The notes under the pieces were generated by a model that worked only from the letters and a program-made list of their open reading frames with translations, was not told where the DNA came from and did not search any database. A program made the translations under genes and the position numbers. A stretch of DNA of 64,000 nt from Merdimonas sp963929015. GTDB taxonomy: Bacteria; Bacillota; Clostridia; Lachnospirales; Lachnospiraceae. The stretch lies in contig NZ_CAWVHE010000013.1 of the NCBI RefSeq assembly GCF_963929015.1, forward strand, positions 434,001 to 498,000, written 5' to 3'. Shown piece after piece: positions 33,827 to 42,585 of this stretch. The first letter of the stretch is position 1, and the number at the start of each line of letters is the position of its first letter.

Positions 33827-35101
33827 TTAACGGTAAATAATATCTTCTCTTCCCGGTCCGTTGGAAACCATAGTGATAGGATACCCAATCTCTTTTTCCA
33901 CAAACTCAATATAGTTTCTGCAGTTCTCCGGAAGTTCCTCATAGTTTCGGATACCGCGGATGTCACATTTCCAGCCCGGCAGCTTTTTCAGTACCGGTTT
34001 TGCCTTTTCCAGAAGGTGGGTGGCGGGGAAGTCCGTTGTCACCTCGCCGTCAATCTCATATCCCACACATACCGGGATCTCGTCTAAGTAACCAAGCACG
34101 TCCAGTACAGTAAATGCCACGTCAGTAGTTCCCTGCATCCTGCACCCGTACCTGGAGGCCACGCAGTCGAACCAGCCCATTCTTCTGGGACGTCCGGTAG
34201 TAGCGCCGAACTCTCCGCCGTCTCCGCCCCGGCGTCTCAGCTCATCTGCCTCCTCGCCAAAGATCTCGCTGACAAAGGCTCCTGCGCCGACTGCGCTGGA
34301 ATATGCTTTGCATACGGTAATGACCTTCTGGATCTCGTAGGGCGGAAGCCCTGCGCCGATCGCGCCGTATGCCGCCAGCGTGGAAGACGAGGTAACCATC
34401 GGATAGATGCCGTGATCCGGATCCTTCAAGGTGCCAAGCTGGCCTTCCAGCAGGATCTCCTTGCCCTCCTTCAGCGCCTTGTGAAGGTAAAGGGCTGTAT
34501 CACAGACATAAGGCTCTACCATCTCTTTGTACTCTTTCAGCTCTTTATATAAATCCTCCGGCGAAATGACTGGTTTGTGGTAAAGATGCTCCAGCAGGAC
34601 ATTTTTCTGTTCTGCCACTCTTACTACTTTTTCCTTTAACAGGTCATCGTCAAACAGTTCGCTGACCTGAAAGCCGATCTTTGCATACTTGTCAGAATAA
34701 AACGGGGCGATCCCTGACTTTGTAGAGCCAAAGGATTTTCCTCCCAGTCGCTCCTCCTCGTATGCGTCAAATTTTTTGTGATATGACATCACGATCTGTG
34801 CCCGGTCTGACACCAGGATCTTCGGCGCCGGCACGCCTCTGTCCACAATGGACTTGATCTCATTAAATAGCACCGGGATGTCCAGAGCGACGCCATTTCC
34901 GATGATGTTTGTGGTATGTCCGTAGAACACACCGGACGGCAGTGTATGCAGGGCAAATTTCCCATAATCATTGACAATCGTATGTCCGGCATTTGCACCG
35001 CCCTGAAAACGGATGATAATATCCGCCTTCTTGGCCAGCATATCCGTGATCTTGCCCTTTCCTTCATCTCCCCAGTTAGCGCCTACTACCGCTTTTACCA
35101 T
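33827..35101 (-). CDS. purA: Adenylosuccinate synthetase
   Basis: A 424-residue enzyme that joins IMP and aspartate with GTP, the first step from IMP to AMP. It has the GTP loop GANWGDEGKGK at residues 7-17, the IMP-site segments QGGANAGHTI and STKSGIAP, and TGRPRRMGWFD near the C-terminus. AGGAGGAATGGAT precedes the ATG at 35101; the upstream open frame is not used. A terminator follows the gene. It is not in an operon with other purine genes here. Confidence 0.97.
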   Translation of the reverse strand: MVKAVVGANWGDEGKGKITDMLAKKADIIIRFQGGANAGHTIVNDYGKFALHTLPSGVFYGHTTNIIGNGVALDIPVLFNEIKSIVDRGVPAPKILVSDRAQIVMSYHKKFDAYEEERLGGKSFGSTKSGIAPFYSDKYAKIGFQVSELFDDDLLKEKVVRVAEQKNVLLEHLYHKPVISPEDLYKELKEYKEMVEPYVCDTALYLHKALKEGKEILLEGQLGTLKDPDHGIYPMVTSSSTLAAYGAIGAGLPPYEIQKVITVCKAYSSAVGAGAFVSEIFGEEADELRRRGGDGGEFGATTGRPRRMGWFDCVASRYGCRMQGTTDVAFTVLDVLGYLDEIPVCVGYEIDGEVTTDFPATHLLEKAKPVLKKLPGWKCDIRGIRNYEELPENCRNYIEFVEKEIGYPITMVSNGPGREDIIYR

Positions 35102-35182
35102 ATCCATTCCTCCTGTGCGAATAAACTGACTTGTAAACTCACAAAGCCACCTTTGCATTATACTACAAAATTATTTTTCTGT

Positions 35183-36745
35183 CTACATCAATGGAGCGAA
35201 CAACCGCAATACCTGTCCCAGGATTTTTGTCAGCATCGTCCGTTTTCTTACTTCTACCAGACTGACCTTGCGACACTTCAGAAGGGTCTGCTGAAAGTCC
35301 CGCTCGATCCGGTCTATTTCCGAATTATTATAAATGAACACACCGTTTTCAAAGTGGAGATACAGACTGCGGTAATCCAGATTGATGGTCCCCACCGTGG
35401 CAGTATCGTCATCTGAGACAAACACCTTGGCATGGACAAATCCCGGACGATATTCGTAGATCTGTACGCCGCCCTTGATCAGTTCTTTGTAATACGTCTT
35501 GGCAACCGCAAACGCATACCATTTGTCCGGGATGTGAGGCATGATGATGACTACTTCAATTCCGCTTTTGGCAGCCCGCTTTAATGTGGTCAGCATCTCA
35601 TGATCCAGGATCAGGTAAGGCGTCATGATATGTACATACTTCCTGGCGTGATTGAGAATGTGGAAATACACTTCTTCCCCTACGTTTTCGTTGTCAAACG
35701 GACTGTCCGCATAAGGGATCACATAGCCAAGCTCCCGCTTAAGCCCCGCACGCTTCGGCGTCAGATAGTTTTCGTATTCTTCCGTTCTGCGCTCGTCGGC
35801 GTTCCACATCTGCAGAAAGATCATGGTCAGGCTCTGCACAGCGTCGCCTTCCAGCCTGATGGCCGTATCCTTCCAGTGCCCGAACCGCACTTTCCGGTTG
35901 ATGTACTCGTCCCCCAGGTTGACGCCTCCGGTAAAACCGACTTTTCCGTCGATCACGCAGATTTTCCGGTGGTCTCTGTTGTTCTGCGTGGTAGACAGAA
36001 ACGGCCGCACTTTATTTGCCATCTTGCACTTGATCCCATAGCGCTTCAGTCTGGCGGGATACCGGTAGGGAAGCATGGAGATCGCGCACATTCCATCGTA
36101 CATAAACCGGACCTCTACGCCTTCTGCAGCTTTTTCCCTGAGGATGTTAAGGATGGTCCCCCACATATAGCCCTTTTCCACGATGAAATATTCCATGAAA
36201 ATGAATTTTTCTGCTTTTTTCAATTCCTCCACCATGGCTTTGAACTTATATTCCCCCAGTGGATAGTAAGTGACGTCCGTATTCCTGTAAGTGGGGAAGC
36301 CCAGCTGACTGGACAGATAATAGGCCAGTTTGGCATTGGCTGACTTACTGGCCCAGATCGCGTCGATCACGTCCGGATCCTGCTCCATATAAGGGTCTGT
36401 TTCTATCTTAAGCGCCGCCAGCCGGTCCCGCATAAACCGGGTGCCCACCTGCATTTTTACAAAAATGTAAAATACCACGCCAAATACCGGAAATGCCAGC
36501 ACACAGAGCATCCAGGTCATTTTAAAGGCCGGATTGCCTTCTGCGTTGATCAGGTAGATCAGAACCACCACCTGCAGGATCATCGTCGTTCCATACACAT
36601 AGTGGATATATTCATGCAGATAATAGATACTGCCAAACATAATGGCAATCTGAACGAGCAGCAGGAGAAGAATAATCCCGGTTCTGCTGAATACAATACG
36701 CAGCAGACCTTTTTTTGCCGTTCCTGGTTCTTGCTGTTTACTCAT
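35183..36745 (-). CDS. cls: Cardiolipin synthase
   Basis: A 520-residue membrane phospholipase-D-type enzyme that condenses two phosphatidylglycerols into cardiolipin. Two N-terminal helices are followed by two catalytic HKD motifs, HRKICVIDGKVGFTGG in the middle and HAKVFVSDDDTATVGT near the end. The start has AAGGAAAGG upstream. It is transcribed alone or into purA (81 bases between). Confidence 0.95.
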   Translation of the reverse strand: MSKQQEPGTAKKGLLRIVFSRTGIILLLLLVQIAIMFGSIYYLHEYIHYVYGTTMILQVVVLIYLINAEGNPAFKMTWMLCVLAFPVFGVVFYIFVKMQVGTRFMRDRLAALKIETDPYMEQDPDVIDAIWASKSANAKLAYYLSSQLGFPTYRNTDVTYYPLGEYKFKAMVEELKKAEKFIFMEYFIVEKGYMWGTILNILREKAAEGVEVRFMYDGMCAISMLPYRYPARLKRYGIKCKMANKVRPFLSTTQNNRDHRKICVIDGKVGFTGGVNLGDEYINRKVRFGHWKDTAIRLEGDAVQSLTMIFLQMWNADERRTEEYENYLTPKRAGLKRELGYVIPYADSPFDNENVGEEVYFHILNHARKYVHIMTPYLILDHEMLTTLKRAAKSGIEVVIIMPHIPDKWYAFAVAKTYYKELIKGGVQIYEYRPGFVHAKVFVSDDDTATVGTINLDYRSLYLHFENGVFIYNNSEIDRIERDFQQTLLKCRKVSLVEVRKRTMLTKILGQVLRLFAPLM

Positions 36746-36924
36746 ACATTTTATCCTTTCCTTCTACAATACACGGCTACAGTGTAGCACAATTTGCCCA
36801 GCTTCTCAACTTGCTCGCCTTTTCTTTTCCCTTTTTCCTGTATTTTCTTTTGTTTTTTTGCAGAAAAAAAATCAAATCTGTGTTATGATAATAACCATAG
36901 AATGAAGGAAAGGAGTCCAGCATT

Positions 36925-37212
36925 ATGGCAAAGTGGGTAAAGCGTCTGTTAAGCCTGGCCGCTGTCGGCAGCGCGGCCGCCGGTCTTATCTACTATTTCA
37001 AAAAAATCTACACAAAGAAAGATGACGGATCTGCAGCCGATTTTGAAGACGACGACTTCGATCTCGACAGCGATCTGAAACCAGTCGCAGACCGCGAGTA
37101 TGTTCCTCTGACCCCAAAGGCAGAAGAAGAAACCAAAACTGAGGAGGAGACTCCGACAGAAGAAACAAAAGAAGCGGCAGAAGCAGAAGCCGAAACAGAA
37201 GCGCAAAAATAA
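36925..37212 (+). CDS. Small membrane-anchored acidic protein
   Basis: A 95-residue protein with one N-terminal membrane segment (LLSLAAVGSAAAGLIYYF), a basic cytoplasm-proximal KKIYTKK, a DFEDDDFDLDSD patch and a low-complexity Glu/Thr/Ala tail from about residue 66. The tail is built from repeated GAAGAA/ACA codons. AAAGGAGTCCAGCATT precedes the ATG. I do not recognise a family. Its stop codon lies at the very edge of a 75-base palindrome shared with the convergent MocR gene. Confidence 0.7.
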   Translation: MAKWVKRLLSLAAVGSAAAGLIYYFKKIYTKKDDGSAADFEDDDFDLDSDLKPVADREYVPLTPKAEEETKTEEETPTEETKEAAEAEAETEAQK

Positions 37213-37285
37213 TGTGACGAAAGTGTGAACGGGGACGTAGACCTTTGCAAAAGGTCTACGTCCCCGTTCACACTTTCGTCACATT
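37211..37285. repeat. 75-base perfect palindrome, T-core family, between convergent genes
   Basis: Two 36-base arms (37211-37246 and 37250-37285) pair without a mismatch around a GCA loop. The inner part is the GGGGACGTAGACCTTT core; the outer AATGTGACGAAAGTGTGAAC is unique to this copy. The left arm begins on the last two bases of the plus-strand stop, and the right arm contains the TGA stop of the MocR gene (37279-37281). It can serve as a two-way terminator, with T-rich sequence on its right side. Confidence 0.92.
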
Positions 37286-38709
37286 TTTCCCCAGCATTCT
37301 GCCAGTATTTCTGCTGCCTCCCGGATCTCCTGCTCTGACAGATTGGCATATCCCAGCAGGATGACCGGTTCTTTTCTGGCGGGTTGACAGATCCTGTAAT
37401 CATTCAGGCCATAGACTCTGATCCCTGCTTCTTCTGCCTGGCGGATCAGATCTTCTTCTTTTCTGTCTTCCCGGAAATGCAGCAATAAGTGTACGCCTGC
37501 GTATTCTCCGGAAATCCTGCATATTCCGGATAAAGGCTTTAAGGCATCGATCAGTGCGTCGTGCCTGCTCTTATAAAGCGCTCGGGTCTTGTTCAGATGT
37601 CTTTCATAATACCCCTCTTCCAGAAAGCGCTCCATGATACGCTGATCTACTTTAGATACGGTGGAATGGATGAATCGATTCTTCGCCTCGTATTTTCTTA
37701 AAAGCGCGGGCGGCAGCACCATATAACTTAAACGGATCGCAGGCGCCACAGATCTGGAAAAGGTTCCCAGATATATCACCTTCCCACGGGCGTCCATTCC
37801 CTGAAGGGCCGGGATCGGTTTCCCTTTATATCTGAACTCACTGTCGTAATCGTCTTCGATGATGTACCTTTCTTCTCCGCCATCCGCCCATTTCAGCAGC
37901 TCCTGCCGGCGCCCCACAGGCATGACCGCACCGGTGGGATACTGATGAGAGGGCGTCACATAGGCAACCTCCGCATCCGTAAGCATCAGCGCTTCCACCT
38001 GCATTCCATTTTTATCTACCGGTACCGGAACGGTTTCATAAGACAGGCAGGAAAAAAGGCGATACGCCTGCATGTAAGCCGGATCTTCAAACGCCAGCTT
38101 TTTCCCGGTGCCAAGTATGGCGCAAAGAAGCATCAGCATATAATCATTTCCGGCGCCGATCACAATCTGATCCGGCGCACATTCCACTCCCCTTGCCTGA
38201 TAGAGATAACTGCAGATCGCCCGCCGGAACCCTTCTTCTCCCCGGGTGTCTCCGGCCCGGAACAATTCTGTCCGGTCATCCAGGAGCACATCTTTCGACA
38301 GTTTCCGCCACACCTGGTAAGGGAAGCTCCCCACATCCACCCCGTTGGGAGTAAAGTCATAATGAAACTTTTTTTGCTCCGGCGTTTCTCCTGCCGTCTG
38401 CGGCAGCCGGACGTTCTCCTCCCCGGCCGGATTTTTATCCACATCCAGACAATACAGGTTCTCAATCCGTGCGGCAAAATACCCCCTGCACGGCTCAGAC
38501 TCCAGATATCCTTCCGATAAAAGCTGTTCATACGCCAGCTCTACCGTACTTCTGCTCACATCCAGATGCCTGGACAGGGCTCTGGTAGAAGGGAGCTTTT
38601 CCCCACAGGGGATTTTCCCCTGCCGGATATTGCTTTTAATATAATCATAAATCTGTTCATAAAGAGGGATCTTGCTGTCCGTCTTCAGGCTGATGGTCAA
38701 TTCATTCAT
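37279..38709 (-). CDS. MocR/GntR-type regulator with aminotransferase domain
   Basis: A 476-residue fusion. The N-terminal GntR winged helix (KIPLYEQIYDYIKSNI, then STRALSRHLDVSRSTVELAY) is followed by a fold-type I aminotransferase-like domain that should bind PLP in YLGTFSRSVAPAIRLSY. Such proteins sense PLP or amino compounds and regulate vitamin B6, GABA or similar genes; the target here is unknown, as no PLP-synthesis gene is adjacent. AGGAGTTTCGTT precedes the ATG. Confidence 0.9.
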   Translation of the reverse strand: MNELTISLKTDSKIPLYEQIYDYIKSNIRQGKIPCGEKLPSTRALSRHLDVSRSTVELAYEQLLSEGYLESEPCRGYFAARIENLYCLDVDKNPAGEENVRLPQTAGETPEQKKFHYDFTPNGVDVGSFPYQVWRKLSKDVLLDDRTELFRAGDTRGEEGFRRAICSYLYQARGVECAPDQIVIGAGNDYMLMLLCAILGTGKKLAFEDPAYMQAYRLFSCLSYETVPVPVDKNGMQVEALMLTDAEVAYVTPSHQYPTGAVMPVGRRQELLKWADGGEERYIIEDDYDSEFRYKGKPIPALQGMDARGKVIYLGTFSRSVAPAIRLSYMVLPPALLRKYEAKNRFIHSTVSKVDQRIMERFLEEGYYERHLNKTRALYKSRHDALIDALKPLSGICRISGEYAGVHLLLHFREDRKEEDLIRQAEEAGIRVYGLNDYRICQPARKEPVILLGYANLSEQEIREAAEILAECWGKM

Positions 38710-38755
38710 AACGAAACTCCTGGGTCAAATGGAGACGCTCACCCTGTGTACCCCA

Positions 38756-40426
38756 TTATGATTTTGGAAGCTTAAAGGAACTTTTGAGTGATACGATCCG
38801 GTTAAACACCAGGTGCTCCGGCGAGGAATCCCTGGAATCAATGCAAAAGTATCCATTTCGTACAAACTGGAAGCTGTCTGCGGCTTTCGCATCCGCAAAA
38901 CTGTCTTCTACATAACAGTTTTTCCGCACTTCCAGGGAGTTGGGGTTCAGATTCAGAGACCCGTCTTCCTTATTGTAAACGCCTTTTTCTTCATCAACCA
39001 GATTCTCGTAAAGGCGTACTTCCGCCTGTTTTGCATGGGAAGCTTCCACCCAGTGAATGGTTCCCTTTACTTTTCTTCCGGTAAATCCGGTGCCGCATTT
39101 AGTCTCCGGATCGTAAGTGGCGTGTACCACCGTTACATTTCCGTTTTCATCTGTCTCATAACTTTCACACCGGACAAAATACGCGTTCATCAGACGTACC
39201 TCATTGCCCGGGAACAGGCGGAAATATTTCTTCGGAGGCTCGATCATAAAGTCTTCTCTCTCGATGTACAATTCTCTTCCAAAGGGGAGTTTACGGGTGC
39301 CAAGCTCCGGATTCTCCAGGTTGTTGTCCGCATCCAGATATTCCATCTCTCCCTCCGGGTAATTGTCGATCACCAGCTTAATGGGATCCAGGACAGCCAT
39401 CATTCTTGGCCTTTTCAGCTTCAGATCCTCCCGGATACAATATTCCAGCATGGCATAATCCACCGAGCTCTGACTCTTGGACACACCACACAGTTCTACG
39501 AACATCTTGATGGACTCCGGCGTAAATCCCCTCCGCCTAAGGGCGGCGATTGATACCAGCCTGGGATCGTCCCATCCGTCCACGATGCCGTCCATGACCA
39601 GCTTTTTGATGTAGCGTTTTCCGGTCACCACGTTGGTCAGATACAACTTGGAAAACTCGATCTGCCGGGGAGCCGGATCAAACTCACACTCTCTTACCAC
39701 CCAGTCATAGAGCGGCCTGTGATCCTCAAACTCCAGAGTACAAATGGAATGTGTGATCTTTTCCACCGCATCTTCAATGGGATGAGCAAAATCATACATG
39801 GGATAAATGCACCACTTGTCTCCGGTGTTGTGGTGAGTCATATGCGCCACACGATAAATGACCGGATCCCGCATGTTGATATTGGGAGAAGCCATGTCGA
39901 TCTTCGCCCGCAGAACTTTTTCTCCGTCCTGATATTTTCCATCCTTCATCTCTTCAAACAGACGCAGGTTCTCCTCTACGGACCGGTCACGATAAGGGCT
40001 GTTTTTTCCCGGCTCGGTAAGCGTGCCTCTGTATTCCCGCATCTCTTCTGCAGAAAGGTCGCAGACAAAGGCCTTGCCATTTTTGATGAGCTTTACCGCG
40101 CACTCATACATGATATCAAAATAATCAGAAGCAAAATAAAGATGGTCCTTCCAGTCTGCCCCCAGCCACTGCACGTCTTCCTTAATGGACTCTACAAACT
40201 CCATATCCTCTTTGGTAGGATTGGTATCGTCAAACCTAAGATGAAACGTCCCGTGATACTTTTGGGCAAGTCCATAATTCAAAAGGATCGACTTGGCGTG
40301 TCCGATATGCAGATATCCGTTGGGTTCCGGCGGAAACCGGGTGCACACTTCCTGGTAAACCCCCTCTGCCAGATCCTTATCTATTTCCTGTTCTATAAAA
40401 TTTTTGGAAACCACTTCTTCTCCCAT
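38756..40426 (-). CDS. glnS: Glutaminyl-tRNA synthetase
   Basis: A 556-residue class I synthetase with FPPEPNGYLHIGHAKS (HIGH motif) near the N-terminus and FDDTNPTKEDMEFVESI, both GlnRS-type. The second signature is altered to VVTGKRYIKKLV in place of the usual MSKR loop. Its presence suggests direct glutaminylation of tRNA-Gln rather than sole reliance on GatCAB. CGAGGAGGAACAAT precedes the ATG. It precedes tRNA-Thr but has no T-box. Confidence 0.94.
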   Translation of the reverse strand: MGEEVVSKNFIEQEIDKDLAEGVYQEVCTRFPPEPNGYLHIGHAKSILLNYGLAQKYHGTFHLRFDDTNPTKEDMEFVESIKEDVQWLGADWKDHLYFASDYFDIMYECAVKLIKNGKAFVCDLSAEEMREYRGTLTEPGKNSPYRDRSVEENLRLFEEMKDGKYQDGEKVLRAKIDMASPNINMRDPVIYRVAHMTHHNTGDKWCIYPMYDFAHPIEDAVEKITHSICTLEFEDHRPLYDWVVRECEFDPAPRQIEFSKLYLTNVVTGKRYIKKLVMDGIVDGWDDPRLVSIAALRRRGFTPESIKMFVELCGVSKSQSSVDYAMLEYCIREDLKLKRPRMMAVLDPIKLVIDNYPEGEMEYLDADNNLENPELGTRKLPFGRELYIEREDFMIEPPKKYFRLFPGNEVRLMNAYFVRCESYETDENGNVTVVHATYDPETKCGTGFTGRKVKGTIHWVEASHAKQAEVRLYENLVDEEKGVYNKEDGSLNLNPNSLEVRKNCYVEDSFADAKAADSFQFVRNGYFCIDSRDSSPEHLVFNRIVSLKSSFKLPKS

Positions 40427-40534
40427 ATTGTTCCTCCTCGTTCTACGTCGCTGTACCTTATATTATCATAATTTTTTTTCTGAAACAAGCCATTCTCTCA
40501 TGCACAACCAGACACGGATTTACCTACAAAAAAA

Positions 40535-40553
40535 ACTCCCTGAATCAGGGAGT
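40535..40553 (-). terminator. Terminator of the tRNA-Thr gene
   Basis: ACTCCCTGA pairs with TCAGGGAGT with almost no loop and is followed by eight or more T on the minus strand, just after the tRNA 3' end. Confidence 0.85.
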
Positions 40554-40557
40554 CCTA

Positions 40558-40630
40558 AGCTGCCGAGCGGAATCGAACCGCCGACCTCCGCCTTACCAAG
40601 GCGACGCTCTACCGACTGAGCCACGGCAGC
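40558..40630 (-). tRNA. tRNA-Thr (anticodon GGT)
   Basis: A 73-base cloverleaf: acceptor GCTGCCG/CGGCAGC, D-arm GCTCAGTCGGTAGAGC, anticodon stem TCGCC/GGCGG with loop TTGGTAA, T-arm GGCGGTTCGATTCCGCT. Discriminator U; CCA is not encoded. It has its own promoter at 40661-40690 and a terminator. Confidence 0.95.
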
Positions 40631-40660
40631 AGGCATATATCTGTCATATGCAACAGTGAT

Positions 40661-40690
40661 AATATACACTAACTAATGCCTGTTTGTCAA
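40661..40690 (-). promoter_or_regulatory. Promoter of tRNA-Thr
   Basis: TTGACA (40685-40690) and TATATT (40661-40666) on the minus strand, spacer 18. Confidence 0.78.
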
Positions 40691-40719
40691 CAACTATTTT
40701 CGCATTTTCTCTGTTCTTT

Positions 40720-41328
40720 TTACACTTTTTCCTGCTCCAGGATTTTCTGGGTCTTTGCTTTGATCCTCTGAAGCGCATTATCCACAGTTTTGGGACTCTT
40801 GTCCAGAAGTCTGGCAATGGTCTTGTAATCCGTGCCCCGCAGATGCAGATACAACACCCGCTTTTCCAGATCACTTAGCGACTCCTCCAACCGTACTTCC
40901 AGCTGTTCCGCATATTCCCGGCTGACCAGAAGTTCTTCCGGGTTGGTCTCCTCTGCAGCGGTGATGGTGTCGATCAGAGGCGCCTTTTCCCCATTGTCTT
41001 CATAAAACGATATATAAGTATTCAGCGGCGAATGCTTTTTTCTTCTGGACGCGGCAATGGCGGAATACATCTGTCTGGTGATGCAAAGCCTTGCGAAGCT
41101 GAAAAAAGAAGCTTCCTGGCGCACATCATAATCCTGCACAGCTTTGAATAATCCGATCATCCCTTCCTGGATCAGATCTTCGTTTTCTCCGCCCAGAAGA
41201 TACATGGCATTGGCTTCTTTCCGCACCTGATCCTTATATTTTTCCATGATATGATCCAGGGCGTTTTTATCTCCTTCCCTGTATCTGCGGATCAGTTCTT
41301 CATCTGTCATCTTCTCATACTCTGCCAC
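40720..41328 (-). CDS. sigH: RNA polymerase sporulation sigma factor SigH
   Basis: A 202-residue sigma-70-family factor. Region 2 has NEDLIQEGMIGLFKAVQDYD and region 4 YKTIARLLDKSPKTVDNALQ. The gene order cysS-mrnC-rlmB-sigH is that of Bacillus and most clostridia and identifies it as SigH, which starts the transition to sporulation. The start is GTG at 41328 with AGGAGGCGCGCT upstream. Confidence 0.93.
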   Translation of the reverse strand: MAEYEKMTDEELIRRYREGDKNALDHIMEKYKDQVRKEANAMYLLGGENEDLIQEGMIGLFKAVQDYDVRQEASFFSFARLCITRQMYSAIAASRRKKHSPLNTYISFYEDNGEKAPLIDTITAAEETNPEELLVSREYAEQLEVRLEESLSDLEKRVLYLHLRGTDYKTIARLLDKSPKTVDNALQRIKAKTQKILEQEKV

Positions 41329-41369
41329 AGCGCGCCTCCTGTTTTTTGTCGCCGACCCGTCCGGTTCCC

Positions 41370-42119
41370 CTACCGTCGCTGTCTTACGATCTCATAAGCC
41401 AGGACGCCTGCCGCTACCGAAGCATTCAGGGAGTCAATATCCCCTTTCATAGGAATGGACGCCGTAAAATCACAGCTTTCTTTCACCAGACGGCCCACGC
41501 CCTCTCCTTCGCTTCCGACCACCAGTCCAATGGGACCCTTCAGATTCAGGTCATACATAGGCTCGCCGCCCATATCCGCGCACACAAACCACAGCCCCTG
41601 TGCCTTTAATTCTTCCATGGTCTTTACCAGATTGGTCACCTTTGCCACCGGTGTATAGTAAAGAGCGCCGGCCGAAGTTTTGGCTACCGTGGCCGTAAGC
41701 CCTGCCGCCCGCCTTTTGGGAATGATCACACCGTGTGCTCCCGCCAGATTGGCGGTACGGATAATGGCTCCCAGATTGTGCGGATCTTCGATGTTATCCA
41801 GCAGGATCAGAAATGGATCTTCTCCTCTTTCTCTTGCACGCTCCAGCATGTCGTCCACGGTAGAATAATGCCAGGAAGCGATCACAGCGATCACACCCTG
41901 ATGCTTTCCGCTTTCAGATAACTGATTTAACCGTTCTTTGCTGACAAACTGGATCATGGTGTCCTGCTTTCTGGCTTCTCTTATAATAGACTGTACCGGC
42001 CCGTCCTTACAGCCGTCCAGCACATAGAGCCTGTCTACGGTTTTCCCGGAGCGAAATGCTTCCAGCACCGCATTTCTTCCCTCGATCCTGTTTTCATTTA
42101 CTTTCTTTTCTTCCTGCAT
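41370..42119 (-). CDS. rlmB: 23S rRNA (guanosine-2'-O)-methyltransferase RlmB
   Basis: A 249-residue SpoU-family methyltransferase with a trefoil knot. An N-terminal substrate-binding domain (IEGRNAVLEAF) is followed by the catalytic motifs LDNIEDPHNLGAIIRTA, LVVGSEGEGVGRLV and IPMKGDIDSLNASVA. It methylates the 2'-O of G2251 (E. coli number). It lies eight bases after mrnC and 41 bases before sigH, within the cysS operon. Confidence 0.94.
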   Translation of the reverse strand: MQEEKKVNENRIEGRNAVLEAFRSGKTVDRLYVLDGCKDGPVQSIIREARKQDTMIQFVSKERLNQLSESGKHQGVIAVIASWHYSTVDDMLERARERGEDPFLILLDNIEDPHNLGAIIRTANLAGAHGVIIPKRRAAGLTATVAKTSAGALYYTPVAKVTNLVKTMEELKAQGLWFVCADMGGEPMYDLNLKGPIGLVVGSEGEGVGRLVKESCDFTASIPMKGDIDSLNASVAAGVLAYEIVRQRR

Positions 42120-42126
42120 GCGACCT

Positions 42127-42585
42127 TCATTCCTTTATCAATCTATCGTCTTCCAGACTTTCTAATCCGTCACGGATCAGTTCCAGCATCCGCTTCCAGT
42201 CTTTTTTCAGATACAGATACCCCATCAGCGCTTCAAACCCGGTTGCCCTGCGGTAATCTGTCACAGACTGGTTTTTGGCAGGGGAAACACTTTTCGCGTT
42301 TCTTCCTCTTTTATAGACTGCATGTTCTTCTTCGGTAAGCCTGTCCTGGAGAACCCGCATCATCCGCGACTGCGCGGACGCCTGCACCAGGGCGCTGGTC
42401 TCCTGGTGCAGTTTCTGCACCTGTTTGTTGCCCCTGTTGATCACCAGCGTGCGGATCACCAGGTCATAGATGCCGTCCCCGATATAGGCCAGTGTAAGAG
42501 GTGAATATTCCTGGATATCCACCTCTTTTAACTGAAAGATTTCCTGCAGATATGAATCAAACTGCCACTCTAAGCCTTTTTCCAT
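42127..42585 (-). CDS. mrnC: Mini-ribonuclease III
   Basis: A 152-residue RNase III domain without a dsRNA-binding domain. The signature is LAYIGDGIYDLVIRTLV, with the second catalytic region TGFEALMGYLYL. It matures 23S rRNA ends in Gram-positives. It overlaps the end of cysS by 16 bases and starts after AAGGAG, a conserved arrangement. Confidence 0.94.
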   Translation of the reverse strand: MEKGLEWQFDSYLQEIFQLKEVDIQEYSPLTLAYIGDGIYDLVIRTLVINRGNKQVQKLHQETSALVQASAQSRMMRVLQDRLTEEEHAVYKRGRNAKSVSPAKNQSVTDYRRATGFEALMGYLYLKKDWKRMLELIRDGLESLEDDRLIKE

